Source of the DNA: Ailurus styani
Lineage: Eukaryota; Chordata; Mammalia; Carnivora; Ailuridae
Length of the DNA: 64,000 bases
Reading direction: 5' to 3'
NCBI GenBank assembly: GCA_002007465.1
Contig: LNAC01000276.1
Coordinates: 3,916,443-3,980,442, forward strand
Made by a program: the position numbers and the translations under genes. Below, in pieces: positions 46,101-58,100 of the stretch; position 1 is the stretch's first letter; the number at the start of each line of letters is the position of its first letter. The notes under the pieces were generated by a model. The model did not search any database. It was not told the DNA's origin and saw nothing but the letters and a program-made list of their open reading frames with translations.

Positions 46101-49100
46101 GGCTAGAATTCCAGAATAAAGTGCCTCATTCAGAGGGGCTGTAGGCGCTGAGGACTGCATAGTGAGAGAAAGGCTCTTCCTTAGCAGGGCAGCCTCTGAA
46201 GCCATTAGGAGAAGCCTTTCTGGGAGGAGATGGCCCCTGAGCTAAGCGCTAGGGATGTGTGGGACTCAGCTGGGGATCAGGAGGGGGTATAGATGGGCCT
46301 GTCAGGAGAGAGATGGAATGAGGGGCCGTTGCCTAAGGCTATAGGCCATGGAGGAGCTGTGTGCTCACCATGATGGCAAATAGTGAAGGGACAGTAAAAC
46401 CGGGCGCCGTTGGAGGCAAGGAACAGCAGTGGTCTGGATTGCCAGGGCTTCCTGGGAAGGGTTTCGGGGAAATTTAGGAATTAGAGGTGGCTCAGTGGGA
46501 ACGCCGGTGGAAGGGATAAGGGAGTAGTAGTGTGTAACCCTCGAGAGTGCTGAGGTGACAGGTGTGATGTGGCAGGACTGTGAGAACTGAGAACAGGGCT
46601 CAGGCCACCTGTGTCTTTATTTCCTCACTCTTTCGAATTTTCAGAAGTTAATCTACATTAAGTGAAAAACATGACATAAATGTCAGGCATTCTGTTACAC
46701 ACTACAAGTAGACAAAAACACTCCTCTCTTGGCTTTTAAGAGCTCAGTCTAGGGGGACAGACGGGCATGTGATGCGGTCATTGCCGTGGAAAGTGATAAG
46801 GTTGCCAAGCGCTGGGGAAACGAGGGAGCACAAACAGGAGCAACGAGCAGGTCCTGGGCCCCTTGAGAGTAGCCCGGGCGGAGGGGGTGGAGTGGGGCTC
46901 CGGGCAGAGGCGAGCGAGGTGCAGTGTGGTGTGTGGACCCTGTCCTGAATGTGAATAGGTTTTCCACCTGTTGTGTCTGTTGAGTTTCCTAGTATGTGCT
47001 TTAGAAATTCCCTTTTTAGTTACAGTTTTCGGTGTAAAGAAGCTGTAGGTTTCATTCATCTGGCACAATCTTATTCATGTTTTTTGTTGCAGGAAATTGA
47101 AGAGCCATCCTTGGAGCCAGGTACTGTTAAATGAAAAACTTACCAGCGGGGGTTTGGAACCATTCTAGCTTTCCACCTTCTCTAATTTAAATTCTTTAAT
47201 TTTAAAAAGTTGCCTTACTGTAGTATACATTGTTCTAAAGGTTTACGATCCAGAACATACCAGGATCATAGAGATTGGAAACCCAGCCATATCACCAGAT
47301 CTGTGAAAGTGGCTCGCTTCTTGTGTTACAGAATGTATTGATGAGATGAAACGATCTCATGCCTTTTTATACGTAAACGGCACTTAAACATCTGTAGAAA
47401 GAGTTTGCATGATGCCTCTCTCGAGCTAATACCTGTGCTCCCCACAAAACAGATCTTGTGATATTGGGCAGTGTCTTAACTATGTGGTTTTTAATTCAAG
47501 CAGTGCAGGTAGCTGTAGGGAGATGCATTTTAAAACATTGAGACATAACTGGATTCCAGAAGAGGAAAGAGTTTCTTCATGAGAATTCCAAACAAATGCT
47601 ATTCACTTTCTGGACTGCAAATATCTCAGAGCACCGATGGAAGAGATTCTGGTTTTCATGTTGGACTGTTCTGTTAAAAGAAATTCAAAGAAATTTGGAA
47701 ATTGAGCTGTTCAGTGAATGGTGATACATTCAGTTAAGCACCTTGGACTTTGGAAGCTAAATTCAGAAGAGTCCTATGTAAACGACGACAGAATGAAGAC
47801 TGTCAAGAATCAGCCAGAAGGTTTTGGGGGTTAAATCTCTGGGATGCTTTTCTCTTCCATGTAGCGTAGCAGCTTACTGTAGCAGTCGGTTGGAGTGCAG
47901 GTAGTGTAACCAGTGTAACTTTGTGTACCCGCGGGTTTTCCAATCTCTGTGTAGCTAGCAGTTCTCTTCGTGTTAGTGTGGCAGCCGTGCCCGTTCCGCA
48001 TTTGTGATTGCTTTATTTCCCTGGTAATTAAACCTTGTGCCATTCTATTCCTGTTAAATCCGTAGAAAATGAGAAAATACTCGACATTTTGGGGGAAACT
48101 TGTAAATCTGAGCCAGTAAAAGAAGAAGGTTCCGAGCTGGAGCAGCCCTTTGCACAGGATACAAGTAGCGTGGGGCCAGACAGAAAGCTTGCGGAGGAAG
48201 AGGACCTTTTTGGCAGCGCCCATCCGGAGGAGGGTGATTTAGATTTGGCCAGCGAGTCAACAGCACAAGCTCAGGCGAGCAGGGCAGACACCCTGTTAGC
48301 GGTAGTGAAAAGGGAGCCCGTGGAGCAGCCAGGCGATGGCGCGCGGACGGACTGTGAGCCTGTAGGGCTAGAGAAGCCAGTTGAGCAGAGTAGTAAAGCC
48401 TCAGAGCACACGGAAGCCTCTAGCGAGGAGGCCGCGGAAGCGCCCCCGGAAGCCTCAAGCCCAGACCCCAGAGATAGCAAAGAAGACGTGAAGAAGTTTG
48501 CTTTTGAAGCTTGTAATGAAGTCCCTCCGGCTCCTAAAGAGTCCTCAGCCAGTGAGGGCGCTGATCAGAAAATGAGGTTTGTTTTTTCTCAGTTTTAGAC
48601 CAGACGCTATCTCCTTTTCATTGGTCATTTAATGACACACATAAGCTGTTTTTTCTGCAATTGGCCAGCCAGACTGATGCAGTTGTAGTTTACTTCTAAA
48701 CCATGTTTTATTTCTCTTTGTTTATTTTAAACTGATTACATAATCTTTTTTCTTTTCTCAACCTATCATGGTTGTTTTCTTTAATTCTTCCTAATTATCT
48801 TTAGCCCAGCAGAATTAATTAACTCCTGTGGGTCTGAAATCTTATGGTTAGGTCAGATTTCCAATACAAGTTTGTCGGGGTATCATTTTTTCAGAACTAA
48901 ATTTCGGGTAGGTATGCAACCTCAGCACGTGTTTTATAATTTTGAGTTTGTTTCGTCTCTGCTTCTTCCTTCTGGAGTGACATTATCTTTTGTCTCTAGT
49001 TCTGTCGAAGATGACTCGGATACAAAAAGGCTTTCCAAAGAGGAAAAGGGTAGGTCACTGGGGTGACACCGGTCTGACTCTTGGAACATGTTTGGCCTTG

Positions 49101-52100
49101 GCAGCGGTGGGCTTGCTGGTTCTCATTCATTGCGTGCTGCGTTTCTTCCCCACGTTTGCCTCAGCCTTTCCTGAAGCCTTTCTCTACTCCTCTGCTATTC
49201 ACTCTGCAGGTTCTGGGTTGTAGGCAGCAGGCCAGGTCCTCAGAGTTAAGGTACAGATCTGAAGCTGACTCTTGCTTTCGCTAGAGCACTGTGACACTCT
49301 GAGCTCGTTGATCCTGACCGACCCCTCCCCCCCCGATTTGCAGATTCCTTGTAAATGGAAAACTTTTTTCTGGTTTCAGATATCTTGGGGTTACCTGGTA
49401 CGTCAGGTGTATCAACACCGTATCTGTTTATTAAAAAATGGCTAATGGAGAAGACATTTTGCCGGTTCAGAGTCGTCCTTAGCAGCCTAGAATACAAACA
49501 AGGGATGGGTGGGAAGGTATTTGTGACAAGAAAGAGAAGCCTCTGAATGGGGTTCATCCCGATAGCAGCTGTTTTATGTTCAGAAGCCACCCCTGTGGGC
49601 TGCCTGCTGCCATTGGGTGACTGTTTAAGGACGCAAACTTCCCACGGCCCTAATAGCCCCTGACCTGCCGTCGTAAGTGGCGTTGCTCGCAGCCCTGGCG
49701 GGGCTCATGTACATTTGCTGGGGTTGTGTGGGGACAGCTCGAGGGCCCTCCTGCCTAAGCCGGCATCTGGGAGGCGGGGAGAGTGTCATGTCTGGAATGA
49801 CTTCAGTCTTCCAGATTCAGGCTCCTGTGGGTATGGTGTTTCTGACCAGTCTTTTCTTTTGAAATAGGTCGTAGCAGTTGTGGTAGAAATTTCTGGGTTA
49901 GTGGACTTTCTTCTACTACCAGAGCTACAGATTTGAAGAATCTTTTCAGCAAATATGGGAAGGTAAGACCAGGGGTTTTCTGGAGAAGAAAATGTTTTGA
50001 AGCCAGTGTAGTACAGCCTTTACCTGCAAACGATTGTCCCCTCACGGTGACTGCCCTGAACAGCACCTTGTCATTCTTTAAGCTCACATTTGCTTATGGC
50101 CTGTGGACGATCTGTTTGTCCATGGGTAGAGGTGGAAGGTCCCAGAGCCCACATCACCTTAGTATTTTTTTTTCCTTCTCCCTTCCCTGAAAGTCACCAC
50201 TTCAATTTTAGAGGATTTCCTGAATTCATTCCTATGGTTTTGGGCCTTAAACTCAGGGAGCTCTTCAGGGGTCGTAGCAGAGGGCAGGATGGGCAGATTA
50301 CGGAATACAAGTGAGGCTGTGGGAAGGGGTTGTGAACGGGGCCTGTGGAGTCAGACTGGTCGAGGTAGCTGGAGGCCACCGCCTCACTGCTCACAGTTGT
50401 GTGGCCGGGAGCCTGGCCCTTCCCCCACGTGAACCTGTTTCTACACCTGGGAGCTCTCAAGAGTTGCTGCCTCCTTAAGATGGTGTGTGTAGCTGGGGCC
50501 GAGCTCTTGGTGCCTCTGCCCTGTGACTTTTCAGCTCACCCGCTCTCACCCACAATTGGGGCAACTCTGGCCACGTGGCCTCTGCAGCACCTGCCTGTCC
50601 TTCCTCCCTGCTCAGCCCATGAGCTGTGGCCAGGTTGGTTAGATGCCCCCCGCCCCCAAGGCCAGCTGCAGTTCCCTGTGTGTTTCACAACACCTGTGTT
50701 GGGTCTCTTCCGTAGTCGTCTTCACCATCCCAGGCTCCTTGTCTTGGATATAGCTTTTGGGGCAAGCCAAAGGCACAGACTTTGTTGTAGTAAGGGTTCA
50801 GCAAATCACAACAGTGAAAACTAGTAGTGTTTACCTTGGTTATTGATGTCTGAGAACTAACGAGTGAAATTAAATATGACATGGTTGTAGGAATAATTAG
50901 CGAGTCCCTGAGGCTTCTCCCTTTGATGATTCCTCTGCTGCTCTCAGAGCAGATGGGTGCTCTCAGCAGGGACATGCCAGCTTGGCCTCTCCAGTGTCTT
51001 GGGTGCATTGCAGGCTCTAGGTGTTTGAGTCAGGGGACCAGGCCATTCAGGGCCTCCCTTGGTTCTCAGTTTCTGTGTGGCCTGATGACGGTGAACCCTG
51101 GCTCGTGTGGGACCTCCCCTGAGCCCAGGTGCCTGACCTCGGCTTGCAGGCCACCAGGAAAACTGAGTAGCGTGTAACGATGGGCCTGTAGTGCCAGAAT
51201 GCTCGCACTGCCAGAGTGCTCGCACTGCCAGAGTGCTCGCACTGCCAGAGTGCTCGCACTGAGTCTTGTTATTGCTCCGAGTACGTGTCATCTGTCGGGC
51301 CCCATCTGCAGACCTGCTGCCCGTGTGGCTCACAGAATGACGGCAGCGGCCTGCTTTGCATCTCACTTCCTTGCCGCTCCTCCGCACTGCCATCCTGGTT
51401 CCCAGGAGGAGCGGCCGGAAGTGGGGTAGAGCCTCTGAGGAGTCGCGGTGGGACAGTGGCATTATCTTCCCACTTGTCACGCACCAGGTGACGGCCTCCC
51501 CCACAGTCCTCTCCCCAGGGAGGGCGCCAGGACTTGTGAATCCAAGGAAAGCAGCGTGAATGGCAGTGCCCTGCACATTTCTCATGGGGGCTGGGCGGGG
51601 GTGGGGGGCTCCTTTCTGAGCCATATTTGTGTGTTTTCCTTTGAGGTGGTGGGTGCCAAGGTGGTGACAAACGCCCGGAGCCCTGGAGCTCGCTGCTATG
51701 GCTTTGTTACAATGTCCACAGCAGAAGAGGCCACAAAATGCATTAACCACCTGCACAAAACAGAGCTCCACGGAAAGACGATCTCAGTGGAAAAAGTAAG
51801 TGGCCGTTTTCTTCCAGGGGTGTGACCCTTTTAGGAAATAAGATTATACTTGGGCTTGATTCTCTTTTTTCAGGCGAAAAATGAGCCTACTGGGAAGAAA
51901 ACCTCTGAAAAGAGAGAGGGTGAGGGGAAGAAGGAAAAGCCCAGCACCAGTGACAGGTAATGCTCTTCTGTGAGGGAGCTGCGGCCAAGATGGTCCCTTT
52001 CTCTAGCTCCCGTTCTGCACATTTTCTGCAGCTGGGGGAGACTGCAAGGTCCCTCTCCTCTTTATTTCTTTACTGGTGGAAGGGTTTCACCCCCAGTAGC

Positions 52101-55100
52101 TGAGATGATTCCTTCCTGTAGTCCCTCTCCCGGGGGTGCTTGGGGAGAGCGGGTGGGAGTGCCTGTTGTTCATCGTCTCGTCGATGCCAGCCCAGGGCAA
52201 GGGTCCGGTCAGGGCTGCTGTGCTTCTCTGAAAACGGGATCTAACACGCTTGTGTGTCCTGGGACATTATTTCTAGGTCTGCTAACCTTAAGAGGGAAGA
52301 TAAAGCTGATAGAAAAGAGGACGTTAAGAAGGGTGAAGACGGAAGTGGAGAAAAGAGTAAAGATCAAGACGATCAGAAGCCTGGCCCCTCAGAGCGATCT
52401 CGAACTACAAAATCAGGTATTGTCACCAGAGATGCCGCCTGTGTGTGTGCTCTTCCCGGTTGGTGTGGTTTGTGGTTCACAGCAGTCGGTCAGCAACACA
52501 AACTAGATTTCTTTCCATGGAGTTGAGTACTTTTTTCTAATTTGGGTGTTTCCTGTTTCTCACATTGCACAACTCCTTTCTTCTGTAGGAAGTCGAGGAA
52601 CGGAGCGGACTGTGGTGATGGATAAATCTAAAGGTGTGCCTGTTATTAGTGTCAAAACATCAGGATCCAAAGAGAGAGTGAGTATTAATTTTCTAACAGG
52701 GCATTGTATTTTTCTCATTTCACATTTCTTTCATCTACTTTTTTTATAGTTTAGGGAATTCTGGAGCTTAATTTAGGAGAAAGGTGGTAAAGGTTTTCAT
52801 AATGTGGATATCTTGATGTTCTGAAAAACAGTTTTAAAAGCTTTCATTTATAAATATTTAACTCTTTTCTAATGAGAATTATTTTATTTTATTTTATTTT
52901 CCTAAAGCTAATTTTAAAATTTAGATGCGGTGGAGAAGGTTCCATAATAGCTCAAGAGTTAGAGCACTGGTCTTATAAAATTCAAATATGGGATTGGTTG
53001 GCTTTTTTTTTTCTGAATCCGCCTATGTCCAGCTGTTTTCATTGCCTCCCCTGAAAGTTTCAGCAGCTCTCCATTGTGCGTTCCTAACCTCACATGCAAC
53101 CCAGCCAGCCTTTCTTGCCTTTCTGAGTCCGGTCTCCAGTTTGGCTCAGTCCCATGCTCTTTGTCTCTGCGGGTGCTCCACAGAACACAGAAGTCACAGA
53201 CGACCCATCTTAGGTTCTTACCACTTCACTCTGCCTGCTATTAGGGTCTTAGGCAGCTGTTGCTGTCCATAAATGCAATTTTTTTGACAGTCTTGCAACT
53301 TGGATAGATTTGGGTCCAGGGTCCCCAAGGCTACCCACATTCAGTGATTCACTCTAAGGGCCACTGGGCTTAGCCTATGGTGACACTCCCAACTAAGATT
53401 GACTCCAGTGGTACAGTAAGGACACACAGCTAGATGGTGGGGAAAAGAAGCAGGCAGAGTGTGCAGGAGACCCATGCAGGCTCCCTTGTGCTCTCTCCTG
53501 TCTATGAGCTTACACAGCACTTGAAAGTACAGCAACATGCAGGCAATGTTCCTGCCCAGGGAGCCCATCACCATCAGCCCATTAGAGCCTCAGCACCCCA
53601 GGCTTTTACTGGGACTGGTTACGTAGGCATTCTGCCAGGTACACACCAAACTTCTGACTCCCAGAAGGAAAGCAGGTGGTCTGCACAAACCACATTTTGC
53701 ATGGTCTAGGCCCAGCGAACCACCCTTACCAGGGAACTGTCAACTGGTGGAGATGCTCTGGGCGCTAAGTTCCTAGGCGCTAGCCTCAGGCCTGCTGTGT
53801 TAGCTCACGCTGCAAGATGACAAACCACTGAAGCTCTTGCAAGCCAACCTTTCAGTTATGGACGGTTTCAGTCTGCTTGTGTTTGTGCAAATATTACAAT
53901 ACATGTAATCTCTTTTACATTTATTTTACATAAAATAATTGGAAAATGGCCAAAACTGGAGTACGAGCTCCGGGACTAACATCTCAAAAATAATGCTGCC
54001 ACACAAATCAGGAATCCTCAGATACACCAGAAGCAGCCATGGTCGGGCACTCACTGTCTGTTTAATTAAGGAAGGAAAAGAACAAGAGTAAGGAATTTAT
54101 TTTGGATGCAGAATACGAAGTATTAAAAAATCGGATATGATCATTAAAAAGTTAAGTTTTGGGGTGGAAGTGCTTCCATTTTGACTCTGTTGAAAGTACT
54201 CAGTGAATAGTCGAGCATGATGATGAGGCTCTTTTAATTATGAGAAGGAAAGCATGACGTTTGTTGGGAAGGGAACACCTCAGTACTTGGTTGTTCCATT
54301 AAACATAGAGTGTTCATTTCCAACCTTTATGTTGGTTGCTTGGGCTTGGACCCGCTTGATTCTTCCTGTTGTCATTTCTGCTTTAACTTCTGGATGTTTT
54401 TTGGTGAACCAGGTTTCTAAAAGCCAGGATCGCAAATCAGCCAGCAGAGAGAAGCGATCCGTTGTGTCCTTTGATAAAGTCAAAGAGCCTCGGAAGTCGA
54501 GAGACTCCGAGTCCCGCAGGTGAGTCCATGTCCAGGAGTGTCACCAGTTTGCTTATGCCTCTGGACTAGTTATTATCGTGTCATAGGGGGTATTTCCAAA
54601 GTCCTCTTTCTGCAGAATATTGCTTTAAACCTCTTGGCTCCTTTGGGTTTCATTTTTTTTTTTCCCCAGTGATCTTAGAGAAGCACATAGGCCCATCTCT
54701 TTTTAAAGATTATGGAAGGTAACAGCAAGGAGTTGGAATGCCTTTCTGGTGCAATAGTGCTAGTTAGTTAGCAAACCTACCAGATGTGCTCCGGAAGCTG
54801 TGGAAAGGGAAGAGAAACATTGGAACATATGCAAGGAGAGAGTTACAACAGTTAATTTTTCTATCAAGAAACAATTTTTTTTTTTTTTAAGATTGATTAG
54901 GGGGCAGGCGGGGAGCAGAGGGGGAGAGAGAATATCAAACATATTCCCTGCTGAGTGAAGAGCCCATCATGGGGCTCAATCTCATGACCCAGAGATCATG
55001 ACCTGAGCTGAAACCAAGACTTGGACGCTCCAGTGACTGAGCCCCCCAGGCTTCCCTAAACTTCGCAGTCTAAAAAAATAAAAATCAGTAATATTGGCAG

Positions 55101-58100
55101 AGTAAGAACGAGTAAAGGGGGGTAAGGCATTGTTTTTATTAGTCTCCGCTCACAGCTTCCTGCTTCCAAGGGCAAGGCAGTGGGCAACAGGCACTTGTGT
55201 TGAAGTCATTGGCAGATAGAGCAGCGGGCCTGACCCACGTGCGTGTGGGAGTGTGAGTGACATTTCTCACTAGTGACCAAAAGATGGACTCCCCCCAGAT
55301 AGCTTCAGGTCACTTGGCTGTTTGTTAGACAGTGCTTTAGGTCTCCAGCTCACGTCCGTGACCAAACAGTCACCATAAAGTGGTGACTGAACGTAAACAT
55401 AAAGTCTACATTCGCATAAAGTGAAAGTATATTCGGGAGTTGAGGGTTGGACGGCCCAAAATGTCACAAAGGAGAAGTCGACTAAATGAAAATGTAACTT
55501 ATGTACGTGGAAGAAATGCGAGAGATGGGAATAAATGCAGTTCGAAACCAGTGCAATAAGGTAAAAGCGTGACGGGAAAGCGGCAGAAGAGAGTTGCCGG
55601 AAGGAACAGGTCAGTCGCCGCCCGGCATGCCGCGGGCTCAGCCTCGCCAGGCATCAGGAGTGCACGCGGGAGCAGTAGCTGTTCGGTCCGAACCCCGGGC
55701 ACAGGCCGGAGTGTGCATTTCTGCGGGCACAGACATGTGTCTGTGTGTCGCCGGGGCTGGGAGGGGGGTGGACAGCCCGGCAGCCGTGTCCCCCAGCTCC
55801 TCGCCACCACACGCGTGGGACCCAGCAGGAGATGCGCTGGTGACAGGAGGAGCTGGGGGTTCCCGCACAGCCTGGCCGGCGCTTCTTGCCGCTGCTGCAG
55901 GCCCTGCTGGTCGGTCAGCTCATCTGGACTTCTCCAGCCGCGTCCAGAGATTTCGATGCCAGTGCACCAGCCCCATTCCGTGGTGACTCATTGAAGCTTG
56001 TGGGTTGGGGAGCAGAGATTTTCATTGAGAATTAATTTGCTATGAAAAGTACATTCTGTTGCTTATTCTTAGTGGGCTCTTTCATGGATTGAGATGTTGA
56101 GCTCCAGAAAAAATTGCAGGGAGCGAGGCTGAGCTCGTATTCTAGCTGACCCTCTACGTGCACACGCCTCGTGCCCTGAGGTCCCGCCGGGCAGGAACTA
56201 TGCTGGAGGGGCCCGTGCCGCATTCCAGGGCTGCCACCTCACCCTCGTCAGCGCGTCTGCGAGAGCTGGAGTCCCCTAGGGGGAGGCACAGCCCTGAGTC
56301 TGCATTTCTGCTGAGCTCTGGGGCGCATTCCCCAGGGTGGGAGCCATGGCTCCGTGTCCTCCGGCTCCGTGGCCTGGGGCCCTGCAGCTGCCGCTCTCCC
56401 ACAGGGTCCGTGAGCGCAGTGAGTGGGAGCAGCGCATGCAGGCGCAGTGGGAGCGGGAGGAGCGGGAGCGGCTGGAGATCGCCCGCGAGCGGCTGGCCTT
56501 CCACCGGCACCGGCTGGAGCGGGAGCGCATGGAGCGCGAGCGGCTGGAGCGCGAGCGCATGCACGTGGAGCACGAGCGCCGGCGGGAGCAGGAGCGCATC
56601 CACCGCGAGCGCGAGGAGCTGCGGCGCCAGCAGGAGCTGCGCTACGAGCAGGAGCGGCGGCCTGCCGTGCGGAGGCCCTACGACGTGGACGGCCGGTAAG
56701 TCGAGCGGCTCGCAGCCCTCCCTAGCGGTGGTCCCAGGGCGTTTAGAATTGGGATATGGGCCCCCAAACCACGTTAATGGGAGTTTTGTTTCAGAGGCAG
56801 CACAGGTACATGCTACAACCCAATTCGATGTCCTTTACTTGGATGGGAACCTGAGAGATGCCTGGGGGTCTGCAGAGAAATGGTTATGCAAAGCAGTGCC
56901 TAGTAAAGTCTCAAGTTCAAGTCCTAGCGCAGACCCGGAGGAAGGAATGTAGACTCCCAGAGCCGCGCATGACATGTCAGTGCTAAGTGGACGGCCAGAA
57001 ACCAAAAAAGAGCTCCTTCAAGGTCCCCTTTCTAGGCTTTGTTGTCACTGTAGTGATTTGTTCTGGATTATTCCAAGAACGTTCTTTTGTTTCCAAGATA
57101 TACCGATGTGACGTGTGAATACGAATTGTTAGCCCCATAGAAAAAGGCCTGATTGCAAACCTGCTGTTGGTATCGGGGGTGGTAGTCCCCCCATTGATCC
57201 GATCCAAGCTTTCCCACCTGCATCTTCACTTTGGAAAAACCACAGTTTGTATTCGTCTTCTCTCAGCTGCATAGGTTAGAGAGGCCCCGGTGTGATAGCC
57301 AGCAAGACTGCTTTTGAGGGACCTCATGCTATTTTTATATTAGGACTTTGGGCCTTTGTGCAAAATACTGATGCTGGGAGTCCATTACAGCCCTAAGTGT
57401 TTTCAAACCGTATGTTTCAAGTGCTTCTCAGAGCCTTCCCACTGGTGTCTTTGCTGGGTCAAGTCCTTGTGCTGAGGAGAGCTCAGAATCCCAGCTCTCG
57501 CTTGCTGTCCCGAGAGAGGCCGTGCGCAGTTCCCGGAGGCGACCTGCAGAGGCGCTCGTGTGCCCGCGCCTGTCAGGAAGACCGCAGCTCTTCCCTGTAG
57601 TTCCTGGCAGCTGGATCCACATCACCCTGCCAGCCTCCCTCAGATCATGTAGCAAAGAAGACCCTGTCAATAAAGTTCATTTGCATTCTGTGAAGTGACA
57701 GGAACCAAGGACCGTTCGAGGGTCCCGTTCACCAGCTCCCCCAAAGGTCATGAAGGTGGAGGAGAAATTCCATGGACCTCTTTCTTCCCCTTCCAGGCGA
57801 GACGATGCCTATTGGCCAGAAGCAAAGCGAGCCGCCCTGGATGAGCGCTACCACTCTGACTTCAACCGCCAGGATCGCTTCCATGACTTTGACCACAGGG
57901 ACCGGGGCCGCTACCCTGACCACTCCGTCGACAGGTCAGCCAGGCCCCTGGCCCTGCCCCCTTGCCATCCGCTCTCCTCTCCTCTTCTGAATGCTTGAGA
58001 ACTAGGGCCAGGCCTTCTAGGCCTCGCAGGTCCACTTGAACCATCAGAGCATGGCTTCCATGTGGGAAGTGTTTTGTTTGGGGGGACCTAATCAACGTGT

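Noticed and set aside
48035..48065. Extension of the exon 7 reading frame upstream to a Met
   Set aside because: The frame continues into intron 6, but TAG at 48063-48065 is the splice acceptor, and the exon 6 joint restores the known protein.
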